Shown here: positions 8,006 to 15,278 of the stretch, in pieces
Position numbering within the stretch: position 1 is the stretch's first letter
Layout of the letters: each line of letters begins with the position of its first letter
Assembly (NCBI GenBank): GCA_045807225.1
Contig: JBJMHU010000133.1
Coordinates: forward strand, 1-38,904
Reading direction: 5' to 3'
DNA length: 38,904 bases
DNA from: Fodinibacter sp045807225
Lineage (GTDB): Bacteria > Actinomycetota > Actinomycetes > Actinomycetales > Dermatophilaceae
The notes under the pieces: model-generated
The model's input: only the letters and a program-made list of their open reading frames with translations
Told to the model about the DNA's origin: nothing
Database searches by the model: none
Program-made: the position numbers and the translations under genes

Positions 8006-8773
8006 ATGTCTGGGCTGCCGCCTGTCGACCTGCCACCGGAGCCTCCCCCGGAGCCGCTGCCCCGCCCGCGCTCCGTCCTCTCCTGGCTGGACCGGGTGTG
8101 GCGCTCGTGGCGTGCCGACCCGGTGGACCGCTTCGGGGTGGTGATGTTCTTCGTCGTCGCGACCATCGTGGTGTCGTCGCTGGTCGACGTGGGCAGCAGC
8201 TACGGCGACTCGCTGCTGGCCCACATCATGAGCGGCGCCGCCCTGGTCACCGCTGCCCGGGCCGCCGGGCTGCGGGCGCCGGCGCAGCGGGTGGTCAGCG
8301 TCGTGGTCCTCCTCGCGGTCGGTGTGCTCGCCGCACTGTCGGTGGCCGAGCTCGTGGTCGGTGAGGCGGGCGTCGGGCCGGTGAACCCCCGCGAGGCCGA
8401 CCCCCTCTGGGTCCTGCTCGTGCTCGCCGTGCCGGTCATCGTCATCCGGCGCATCGCCCAGCACACCGTCGTGGGTGGGCGCACCGTGCTCGGGGCGATC
8501 ACGGCCTACCTGCAGATCGGCGTGGCCTACGCCGCGCTCTACACCGCGAACCAGGTGTGGAGCAGCGCGCCCCCGTTCGGCGTGATCCAGCCGTCGAGCG
8601 CGATGATGTACCTGAGCATGACCACGATGTCCACGCTCGGCATCGGCGACATCGCCCCGACCACCCAGGTGTCGCGCCTGCTCGTGTCGTCGGAGGCGGT
8701 GCTCGGCCAGGTGTTCCTCGTGACGATCGTGGCCATCGTCGTGTCGCAGTTCGCCGGCGGGCGGCACAAGTGA
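8006..8773 (+). CDS. Ion-channel domain protein, K+-channel-like
   Basis: 255 residues. After a proline-rich cytoplasmic N-terminus there are about four hydrophobic segments. A C-terminal two-helix pore unit follows: helix AYLQIGVAYAALYTA, pore helix and filter MTTMSTLGIGD (Thr210 to Asp215), and a last helix near VFLVTIVAIVVSQF. The arrangement matches Ion_trans_2 (two-helix K+ channels), but the filter reads TLGIGD instead of TVGYGD, so selectivity may be relaxed. There is no RCK/TrkA-N ligand domain. An in-frame ATG at 7949 was rejected because it lies inside a TATGTT -10-like hexamer (7948-7953); ATG 8006 has a GAAGG Shine-Dalgarno. The stop overlaps the next start in a GTGA. Confidence 0.8.
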   Translation: MSGLPPVDLPPEPPPEPLPRPRSVLSWLDRVWRSWRADPVDRFGVVMFFVVATIVVSSLVDVGSSYGDSLLAHIMSGAALVTAARAAGLRAPAQRVVSVVVLLAVGVLAALSVAELVVGEAGVGPVNPREADPLWVLLVLAVPVIVIRRIAQHTVVGGRTVLGAITAYLQIGVAYAALYTANQVWSSAPPFGVIQPSSAMMYLSMTTMSTLGIGDIAPTTQVSRLLVSSEAVLGQVFLVTIVAIVVSQFAGGRHK

Positions 8774-9450
8774 CGACCCGGGTGCCGGGAGCTCGTCCGG
8801 AGGCAGGGGGTCACGAGCCCCCGCTCGAGCAGCTGGTCGACCGGGTGCTCGCGCTGCGCGCTCGGGTCGGCGCGGGCCGGCCCGTCCTCGTCGGGGTGGT
8901 GGGTGAGCCGGGTGCCGGGAAGTCCACGCTCACGGCATCCCTCGTGGCGACCCTGCGCGACGCGGGGACCATGACGGTTCTCGTGCCGATGGACGGCTTC
9001 CACCTCGCCAACGTCGCGCTGGCCGCCCTCGGACGGGCCGACCGCAAGGGCGCCATCGACACCTTCGACGGCGCCGGCTACGCCGCCCTGCTGAGGCGGC
9101 TGCGTGAGCGCGGGCCCGACACCGTGTGGGCGCCCACCTACGACCGGTCGATCGAGGAGTCGGTGGCAGGCGCGATCGCGGTGCCGGCGGGCACCGACGT
9201 CGTGGTCACCGAGGGCAACTACCTGCTCGTCGACGACGGTCCCTGGGCGGCGGTGCGCGGGCTGCTCGACGAGGTGTGGGCCGTGCAGGTCGACGGCGGG
9301 CTGCGCACCCGGCGCCTCGTGGCGCGGCACGTCGAGTTCGGCAAGCCGCCCGACGTCGCGGCCGCGTGGGTCGCCGCCGTCGACGAGCCGAACGCGGCGT
9401 TCGTGCGCGCGACGTTCGGCCGCGCCGACCTGGTGGTCACCTGCTCCTGA
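8770..9450 (+). CDS. Nucleoside/nucleotide kinase family P-loop protein
   Basis: 226 residues of the phosphoribulokinase/uridine kinase/pantothenate kinase superfamily. Walker A is GEPGAGKST and the substrate-side motif is PMDGFHLAN, typical of the YfhF/FrcK-like small-molecule kinases. TEGNYLLVDDGPW is the conserved third block and RRLVARHVEFGKPPDVAAAW the lid and C-terminus. It transfers ATP phosphate to a small metabolite; the substrate (sugar, nucleoside or pantothenate-like) cannot be told from sequence. The GTG start overlaps the channel gene stop by four bases, so the two are translationally coupled, though no functional link is evident. Confidence 0.85.
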   Translation: MTTRVPGARPEAGGHEPPLEQLVDRVLALRARVGAGRPVLVGVVGEPGAGKSTLTASLVATLRDAGTMTVLVPMDGFHLANVALAALGRADRKGAIDTFDGAGYAALLRRLRERGPDTVWAPTYDRSIEESVAGAIAVPAGTDVVVTEGNYLLVDDGPWAAVRGLLDEVWAVQVDGGLRTRRLVARHVEFGKPPDVAAAWVAAVDEPNAAFVRATFGRADLVVTCS

Positions 9451-9467
9451 GGCCGGTGCCTCGAGGC

Positions 9468-9554
9468 CACCCGGAACGGGTGCAGCATCCCGCTGTCCTC
9501 GTGCTCGAGGATGTGGCAGTGCCACCCGAACAGCCCGCCCTCGTCGACGTGCAT
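9468..9554 (-). pseudogene. Relic of a multicopper oxidase C-terminus
   Basis: On the minus strand the spacer between the kinase gene and the pabB-like gene encodes MHVDEGG, then WHCHILEHEDSGM and LHPFRV. HCHxxxHxxxxM is the last copper-binding motif of multicopper oxidases: two type-3 His, the type-1 Cys-His pair position and the axial Met. Flanking residues also match the family end. Nothing upstream on this strand resembles the rest of the enzyme, the original stop is gone, and the frame runs into antisense of the kinase. It is best read as a fossil of a deleted gene of about 500 codons. Confidence 0.75.
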
Positions 9555-9559
9555 ACGAT
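9554..9559 (+). promoter_or_regulatory. -10 element TACGAT for leaderless pabB-like gene
   Basis: TACGAT is followed by seven bases and GTG 9567. An in-frame ATG at 9558 lies inside this hexamer and is therefore an unlikely start. The promoter sits at the edge of the multicopper-oxidase relic. Confidence 0.5.
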
Positions 9560-9566
9560 GCGGGGC

Positions 9567-10604
9567 GTGTCGGAGGCGAGGTTCGGGTCGCTGGTGGCCC
9601 GCGGTGTCGCTGCCGTCAGCCACGACGCCGACGACCTGACGAGCGGCTTCTGGGTCGTGGTCGTCACGTTCGAGGGCGAGCTGACCGCTGTCAGGATGGA
9701 CGACGTGCGGCGGGGGGTGGATGCCGGCCCCACCTCCGCCGTGACGCCGGACGGGTCGCGGTGGCCGGCGCTGCCCGGGGCCTGGCGCACCAGCCTGGAC
9801 CACGAGGCGTACGTCGACGGCGTGGCCGAGGTGCGGCGGCGGATCGCCGCGGGCACGGTCTACCAGGTCAACCTCTGCCGGGTGATGGAGCACGACCTCC
9901 CCGAGGATGCCGGGATCGGCGACCTGGGTGCGCGCCTGGCCGCCGGGAACCCGGCGCCCTACGCCGCCGTGCTCGACCTCCCCGAGGCCGGGCTCGAGGT
10001 CGCCTGCGCCTCGCCGGAGGCCTACCTCCTGCGCCACGGCCCGCGGGTGACGTCCCGGCCGATCAAGGGCACCGCACCCACGGCCTCCGAGCTCTTGGCC
10101 AAGGACTATGCCGAGAACGTGATGATCGTCGACCTGGTACGCCACGACGTGGGGCACGTCAGCCTGCCCGGCTCGGTGGAGGTCGACCACCTGTGCCGCG
10201 TCGAGCAGCACCCGGGGCTCGTGCACCTGGTCTCCGACGTGTCGGGAACCCTGCGGCCGGGCACCACCTGGCGCGACCTGCTCGACGCCAGCTTCCCGCC
10301 GGGGTCGGTCAGTGGGGCACCGAAACACACTGCGCTGCAGGCGATCTCCGACCTCGAGCCGGTGCCGCGGGGACCGTACTGCGGTGCCGTCGGCTGGGTC
10401 GACGCGGACCGTGACCGGGCCGAGCTCGCGGTCGGCATCCGCACGTTCTGGGCCGCGCGCGGCGACACGGGGCGACGGGTGCTGCGGTTCGGCACGGGGG
10501 CCGGCATCACCTGGGGGAGCGACGCCGAGGGGGAGTGGCGCGAGACCGAGCTGAAGGCGGCGCGCCTCGTCGCCCTTGCGTCCGGCACCCGGGCAGCGCC
10601 GTGA
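9567..10604 (+). CDS. pabB: Chorismate-binding enzyme, aminodeoxychorismate synthase component I-like
   Basis: 345 residues containing only the chorismate-binding domain; the longer N-terminal domain of classical PabB/TrpE is absent, as in many actinobacterial short forms. Seen motifs: VYQVNLCRVME, SPEAYL, RPIKGTAPT, ENVMIVDLVRHD, FPPGSVSGAPK and GPYCGAVGW. The usual RND triplet is RHD here. With glutamine amidotransferase or ammonia the enzyme would aminate chorismate to 4-amino-4-deoxychorismate for folate synthesis. The neighbour 13 bases downstream is a PabC-like lyase, which supports PabB over TrpE or isochorismate synthase. No amidotransferase gene is in the window. Start GTG 9567 is chosen from the -10 spacing. 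Confidence 0.82.
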   Translation: MSEARFGSLVARGVAAVSHDADDLTSGFWVVVVTFEGELTAVRMDDVRRGVDAGPTSAVTPDGSRWPALPGAWRTSLDHEAYVDGVAEVRRRIAAGTVYQVNLCRVMEHDLPEDAGIGDLGARLAAGNPAPYAAVLDLPEAGLEVACASPEAYLLRHGPRVTSRPIKGTAPTASELLAKDYAENVMIVDLVRHDVGHVSLPGSVEVDHLCRVEQHPGLVHLVSDVSGTLRPGTTWRDLLDASFPPGSVSGAPKHTALQAISDLEPVPRGPYCGAVGWVDADRDRAELAVGIRTFWAARGDTGRRVLRFGTGAGITWGSDAEGEWRETELKAARLVALASGTRAAP

Positions 10605-10617
10605 AAAGGTGTGACGC

Positions 10618-11460
10618 ATGACTGACATCCGGGTGTGGGTCGACGGCGCCCTCATCGGCGCCGACACCCCAGCGGTGAGCGCCGTCGACCATGGCGTCAC
10701 GGTGGGCGACGGCGCCTTCGAGACGGCGAAGATCGACCACGGGGTGCCGTTCGCGGTCACGCGGCACCTGCGCCGGCTCGACCGCACCATGGCAGGCCTC
10801 GGCCTGCCCGCGGTCGACCACGACCGCATCCGCGATGGCATCGACGCCGTGCTCGCCGGGGAGACGATCGACTTCGGCCGTCTCCGGTTCACCGTCACGG
10901 GCGGGCGCGGACCGCTCGGCTCCGACCGGCACGACTCCGACCTCACCCACATCGTCACCGCCGTGCCGCACGCCCGGCCGGAGGCGCACGGCGCGGTCGT
11001 CACGGTGCCGTGGGTGCGCAACGAGCGCGCGGCGACCGCCGGCCTGAAGACGACGTCGTACGCCGACAACGTCATCGCGCTGGCCCGGGCCAAGGAGCAG
11101 GGCGCGCTCGAGGCGATCCTCGGCAACACCCGCGGTGAGCTCTGCGAGGCCACCGGGAGCAACGTGTTCGTGGTGCTCGGCGGCGTGGTGCACACGCCGC
11201 CGCTCGACAGCGGCTGCCTGGCCGGCATCACGCGCGAGCTGGTGCTCGAGTGGTGCGCGGCCGACGGGGTCGACGTGGTCGAGGAGGCGCTGCCGCTCGA
11301 CGTGCTGGCCCGGGCCGACGAGGTGTTCCTCACCTCCTCGATCAAGGACGTCTTCCCGGTGTCGGCCGTCGACGGCCGGGCGCTGACGGCTCCCGGACCG
11401 GTGACGGCACGGCTCCGACAGGTGTGGGCCGGCCACGCCGCACTGGGGGTCGACCCGTGA
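10618..11460 (+). CDS. pabC: Class IV aminotransferase, aminodeoxychorismate lyase-like
   Basis: 280 residues of the fold-type IV PLP family (PabC, BCAT, D-amino-acid transaminase). The PLP Lys is Lys144 in AGLKTTSYADNV. The phosphate-binding and substrate loops are GNTRGELCEATGSNVF and TPPLDSGCLAGITR, and the C-terminal FLTSSIKDVFPV block is characteristic. As an aminodeoxychorismate lyase it would release pyruvate and 4-aminobenzoate for folate. Family members are hard to separate by sequence alone; the adjacent pabB-like gene is the main argument. An AAAAGG site precedes the ATG, and the gene follows its neighbour closely. Confidence 0.85.
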   Translation: MTDIRVWVDGALIGADTPAVSAVDHGVTVGDGAFETAKIDHGVPFAVTRHLRRLDRTMAGLGLPAVDHDRIRDGIDAVLAGETIDFGRLRFTVTGGRGPLGSDRHDSDLTHIVTAVPHARPEAHGAVVTVPWVRNERAATAGLKTTSYADNVIALARAKEQGALEAILGNTRGELCEATGSNVFVVLGGVVHTPPLDSGCLAGITRELVLEWCAADGVDVVEEALPLDVLARADEVFLTSSIKDVFPVSAVDGRALTAPGPVTARLRQVWAGHAALGVDP

Positions 11461-11912
11461 CGCCGGAGGAGCAGCGCGGCCAGCAGGACCGCCACCTGCT
11501 GCGCGAGGCCGACGACGAGGACGACTGGGAGTGGCGCCGACGCATCCGCACCAGCCCGCGCTGGCGGCCGCTGTACCAGGGCGCGGTGTTCCTCGTCGGG
11601 CTGGTCATGGTGCTCGGCGGGCTGGCGCTGGTGCCGCTGCCCGGCCCCGGCTGGGTCATCGTCATCCTCGGCATCGCGGTCTGGGCCTCGGAGTTCGAGC
11701 CGGCATCGCGGCTGCTGGAGTTCGTCAAGGGCAAGGTGCGGGCCTGGGAGCAGTGGGTACGGGCGAAGCCGTGGTGGGTCAAGGGGCTGGTCGGGCTGCT
11801 GACGCTCGCCTTCGTGGGCCTCGCGCTGTGGCTGACCATGCGGCTCACCGGCGTGCCCGGACTCCTCCCTGACAGCTGGGAGGCGTGGCTGCACGCCGAC
11901 GCCGGTCTGTAG
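11457..11912 (+). CDS. TIGR02611-family membrane protein with PGPGW motif
   Basis: 151 residues. After an acidic, charged N-terminus there is a paired hydrophobic hairpin around PLPGPGWVIVILGIAVW (the PGPGW signature) and a third helix near GLVGLLTLAFVGLALWL. It is a small actinobacterial membrane protein of unknown function. The GTG start overlaps the pabC stop (GTGA), so it is the third gene of the pabB-pabC operon, though no folate role is known. Confidence 0.85.
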   Translation: MTPEEQRGQQDRHLLREADDEDDWEWRRRIRTSPRWRPLYQGAVFLVGLVMVLGGLALVPLPGPGWVIVILGIAVWASEFEPASRLLEFVKGKVRAWEQWVRAKPWWVKGLVGLLTLAFVGLALWLTMRLTGVPGLLPDSWEAWLHADAGL

Positions 11913-11994
11913 GCTCGTCGCCTGCCGTTTCGAGGGCTGTGGATTTCCGCGGAGTCGGGAAGTCCGTATATCCTCGGCAGGCCGTCAGGCACCC

Positions 11995-12068
11995 GGATGT
12001 GTAGCTCAGTTGGTTAGAGCGTTCGCTTCACACGCGAGAGGCCATGGGTTCGAGTCCCTTCACATCCA
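11995..12068 (+). tRNA. tRNA-Val (CAC)
   Basis: Acceptor GGATGTG pairs with CACATCC; D-arm GCTC/GAGC; anticodon stem TTCGC/GCGAG (one T-G pair) encloses TTCACAC, anticodon CAC; T-arm ATGGG-TTCGAGT-CCCTT. Discriminator A, CCA not encoded. A TATATC hexamer at 11967-11972 is the likely -10 of its own promoter. Confidence 0.97.
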
Positions 12069-12074
12069 CTCCAT

Positions 12075-12103
12075 GCCCCCGGCCGCGTCAGCGGCGCGGG
12101 GGC
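12075..12103 (+). terminator. Terminator after tRNA-Val (CAC)
   Basis: GCCCCC-G-GCCGC and GCGGC-GC-GGGGGC form an 11-bp stem with a small internal bulge and a GTCA loop, starting six bases after the tRNA. Confidence 0.7.
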
Positions 12104-12145
12104 TCGGTGCGTCCGGGGCCTTGTGGGAGCGAGCGCCCGGCCTCC

Positions 12146-12245
12146 CGCGGTGACGGTGCCCGTCAGTGCCACCGCGTTCAGGGCGGTCAGGACAGAGCGA
12201 CGTCGTGCGCCCACCCGCACGGGGTGAGGCAGCCGCTGTCCTGAC
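12146..12245 (+). other. Structured leader region upstream of the P-type ATPase
   Basis: The 260-base gap before the ATPase holds two nested structures. The first is a hairpin TGACGG-TGC-CCGTCA (12151-12165) inside an outer CGCGG/CCGCG pair (12146-12150 and 12172-12176). The second is a perfect 10-bp inverted repeat GTCAGGACAG (12186-12195) and CTGTCCTGAC (12236-12245), with a small inner stem. It resembles a regulatory leader, but matches no riboswitch I recognise. No gene was seen here. Confidence 0.4.
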
Positions 12246-12362
12246 GCAGAACACTGTCGAGAGACGCGGCGGGACCGAGCCGTGGGACGGGCTGCGCCGG
12301 GACCTCCTCGGCAGCGCCTACCACCCGCGCGCCCGGTGGCGAGCACCACGAGGAGAGAACCA

Positions 12363-15134
12363 GTGAGCGAGAAGCACGTTGCGACCACAGCGACGCCTGC
12401 GACGGAGACGCCGCCGTTCGCCCTCACCGCCGACGAGGTGCTGTCCGCGGTCGGCTCGGATGCCGCGACGGGGCTGAGCGCGACCGAGGCCGCCAGCCGG
12501 CTGGCGAGCCACGGCCGGAACGAGATCACCGCCGAGAAGCCGCCGTCTGCCTGGGCGCTCGCCCTGCAGCAGCTGCGCGACCCGATGAACCTCATGCTCG
12601 TGGCGGTCGTCGTGGTGAGCCTGCTCATCGGCGAGATCTCGACCGGCGTCATCGTGGCACTGCTGATCCTGCTCAACATCGTGCTCGGCACCCGCCAGGA
12701 GCTCACCGCACGGGCGAGCGTCGATGCCCTCGCCAAGATGCAGGTGCCCCAGGCCAGAGTCGTGCGCGACGGGGCCCTGGTGATGACGCCGGCCACCGAC
12801 GTCGTGCCCGGCGACATCCTGCAGGTCGAGGCCGGCGACATCGTCCCGGCCGACGGCCGCATCGTGCGCTCGGCGACCCTGGAGGTGCAGGAGGCCGCGC
12901 TCACCGGTGAGAGCGCACCGATCCCCAAGGATGCGGGCCGGCTCGACTCCGCGGACGTCGGGCTCGCCGACCGCACCAACATGCTCTTCCAGAACACCTC
13001 GGTCACGCGTGGCACCGCCACGGCCGTCGTGACCGCCACCGGGATGCAGACCCAGATGGGCCAGATCGCGACGATGCTGACGTCGGTGACGCGCACCCGC
13101 TCGCCGCTGCAGCGTGAGCTGGACTCGCTCACCAAGGTCCTCGGCGTCATCGCCTGGGGTGCGGTCGCCGTCATCGTCGTGGCGGGGCTGATCCGCGGGA
13201 TGCCGGCCGACGAGCTGCTGCTGCTCGGCACGGCGATGGCCATCTCTGCGATCCCCACCGGCATGCCGGCCTTCGTCTCGGGGCTGCTCTCGATGGGCGC
13301 GCGGCAGCTGGCGGACGCCCGGGCCGTGGTCAAGAACCTCACCGACGTCGAGACCCTCGGTGCGACCAGCGCCATCAACACCGACAAGACCGGCACCCTG
13401 ACGCTCAACGAGATGATGGTCTCCACGATGTATGCCGGGGGGCAGTGGTTCACGGTCGACGGCGAGGGCTACCGCAAGACCGGCGCGATCAGGTCGGTCG
13501 CCGGGGCCCCGACCCCTGACTTCACCCGCCTCGCCCTGGGGCTCGTTCTGGACAGCGACGCCGTGGTCGGCGACGACGGCTCGGTGATCGGCGACCCGAC
13601 CGAGGCCGCCCTCGTCGTGCTGGCCGCGAAGCTCGGCGTCGACGCGGAGGAGACCCGCCGGGCCTACCCACGGCTGGCGGAGGTGCCGTTCGACTCCGAG
13701 TACAAGTTCATGGCCACCTTCCACACGGTTCCCGTCGACGGGGTCGAGCACGTCATCGAGCTCGTCAAGGGCGCGCCCGACCTCGTGCTCGCCCGGTGCA
13801 GCCAGGCCGGTGGCCCGCTGAGCGGGTCGGGCGTGCCGATCGCGCAGGCGGCCGACGCGATCAAGGAGGCCAACGACCGGATGGGAGGGAAGGGCCTTCG
13901 AGTCCTGGCGTTCGCCGCGCGGCTGGTCGCCGACGACGAGCTGGCGACGATGACCGCGGACCCGATGTCGCTCACGCGTGAGCTGTCGTTCGTGGGGCTG
14001 GCGGGCATCATCGACCCGCTGCGCGCCGAGGCCAAGGACGCCGTCACGGTCGCCCTGGCGGCCGGCATCGACGTGCGGATGATCACCGGCGACCACGCCG
14101 TCACGGCCCGGGCCATCGGGGAGGACCTCGGGCTCGGGCCCGGTGCCATCAGCGGCGCCGAGCTGCAGGCGCTGAGCGACGACGAGCTCAAGGCGCGCCT
14201 GCCCCAGCTGCACGTCTTCGGCCGGGTCACCCCGGAGGACAAGCTGCGCCTGGCGCGGGCGATGCAGGAGCAGGGCCTCATCGTGGCCATGACCGGCGAC
14301 GCGGTGAACGACGCGGCGGCCCTGAAGCAGGCCGACATCGGGGTCGCGATGGGCAGCGGCAGCGAGGTCACCAAGCAGGCCGCGCGGATGGTCCTCACCG
14401 ACGACAACTTCGGAACCCTCGTGCACGCGGTGGAGATCGGCCGGCGGGTCTACGACAAGGTCGTGTCGTACGTGCGCTACCAGATGACCCAGCTGCTCTC
14501 GCTGGTGCTCCTCTTTCTCGCGGCGACGATCTTCAACGTCAACGAGGGCGTGGCGATGACACCGACCATGGTGCTTTACCTGCTCTTCTTCGCCACGGCC
14601 GCCGGCGTCATCATCATCGCGGTCGACCCCGGCGACCCCGACGTCATGCACCGGCCACCGCGCGACCCGGCCATGCCCATCACCAACCGGCCCGCGGTCA
14701 CGGCCTGGCTCGTCTACGCGGCGGTGCTGTTCGTGGCGGCGTTCATCCCCCTGGTGGCGGGGCCCGACGAGCCGAGCACGCAGGCGGCCAGCACGGCGAT
14801 GACCATGACCTTCGCCGTCATGGGGATCGGCACCGTCTTCAACGCCCTGGTCAACCGGCGCGACCCCACCAGCGGGCTCACCGCCCCGATCGCCAAGGCC
14901 CTCGCGATCGCCCTGGTGCCGCTGGGCATGGTGTTCCTCGCGACCCAGCTCCCGTCCTTGCAGGGCGCCCTGCTCACCGTGCCGCTCACCGGCGGCCAGT
15001 GGCTGGTCTGCGTGGGCCTGGCGGCCCTGCTGCCCCTCACCGTCGAGGGAGGCAAGCTCGTGCGTCGCCGCCGACAGCCGCCCGCCCAGGCCCTGAGCCC
15101 GCTGGCCGTCGTGGCCCCCGCGAGGGTGCGGTGA
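12363..15134 (+). CDS. Cation-translocating P-type ATPase (P2-like) with altered TM4 motif
   Basis: 923 residues with the full P-type layout. There is an N-terminal cation-ATPase domain, TGES actuator loop (Thr181-Ser184), and phosphorylation motif DKTGTLT (Asp341). A nucleotide-binding domain follows (LVKGAPDLVL), then the hinge TGDAVNDAAALKQAD (Thr644 on) and six C-terminal membrane helices. It looks like the Ca2+/Na+/K+ P2 group. Two deviations stand out. The TM4 ion-site PEGLP motif is IPTGMPA (Thr299 replacing the ligand Glu), and the hinge has Ala647 and a second Ala where GVNDAP is usual. The transported ion therefore cannot be assigned. Start GTG 12363 has a GGAGAG site eight bases upstream. 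A structured leader precedes it. Confidence 0.9.
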   Translation: MSEKHVATTATPATETPPFALTADEVLSAVGSDAATGLSATEAASRLASHGRNEITAEKPPSAWALALQQLRDPMNLMLVAVVVVSLLIGEISTGVIVALLILLNIVLGTRQELTARASVDALAKMQVPQARVVRDGALVMTPATDVVPGDILQVEAGDIVPADGRIVRSATLEVQEAALTGESAPIPKDAGRLDSADVGLADRTNMLFQNTSVTRGTATAVVTATGMQTQMGQIATMLTSVTRTRSPLQRELDSLTKVLGVIAWGAVAVIVVAGLIRGMPADELLLLGTAMAISAIPTGMPAFVSGLLSMGARQLADARAVVKNLTDVETLGATSAINTDKTGTLTLNEMMVSTMYAGGQWFTVDGEGYRKTGAIRSVAGAPTPDFTRLALGLVLDSDAVVGDDGSVIGDPTEAALVVLAAKLGVDAEETRRAYPRLAEVPFDSEYKFMATFHTVPVDGVEHVIELVKGAPDLVLARCSQAGGPLSGSGVPIAQAADAIKEANDRMGGKGLRVLAFAARLVADDELATMTADPMSLTRELSFVGLAGIIDPLRAEAKDAVTVALAAGIDVRMITGDHAVTARAIGEDLGLGPGAISGAELQALSDDELKARLPQLHVFGRVTPEDKLRLARAMQEQGLIVAMTGDAVNDAAALKQADIGVAMGSGSEVTKQAARMVLTDDNFGTLVHAVEIGRRVYDKVVSYVRYQMTQLLSLVLLFLAATIFNVNEGVAMTPTMVLYLLFFATAAGVIIIAVDPGDPDVMHRPPRDPAMPITNRPAVTAWLVYAAVLFVAAFIPLVAGPDEPSTQAASTAMTMTFAVMGIGTVFNALVNRRDPTSGLTAPIAKALAIALVPLGMVFLATQLPSLQGALLTVPLTGGQWLVCVGLAALLPLTVEGGKLVRRRRQPPAQALSPLAVVAPARVR

Positions 15135-15278
15135 GGCACCGCTGTGATGCCGGGTCGGCGAGCACCACGGACCCGGTGTCATCCCGTGGGGGTGATGACC
15201 GGTGGGCGGTGGCTTCCTAGGCTCGAGTCGAGGTGAGGTCACGCACGAACGCGCCTCGCCGAGCCTGGAGGAGAGCCC

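Noticed and set aside
9219..11894. Minus-strand open frame of 891 codons across the kinase, pabB and pabC region
   Set aside because: It is antisense to well-supported genes and lacks any domain apart from the short multicopper-oxidase relic; long antisense frames are expected at this GC content.
12318..15242. Minus-strand open frame of 974 codons opposite the P-type ATPase
   Set aside because: Composition is Arg/His/Gly/Asp-rich shadow translation; the plus strand has all P-type ATPase motifs.
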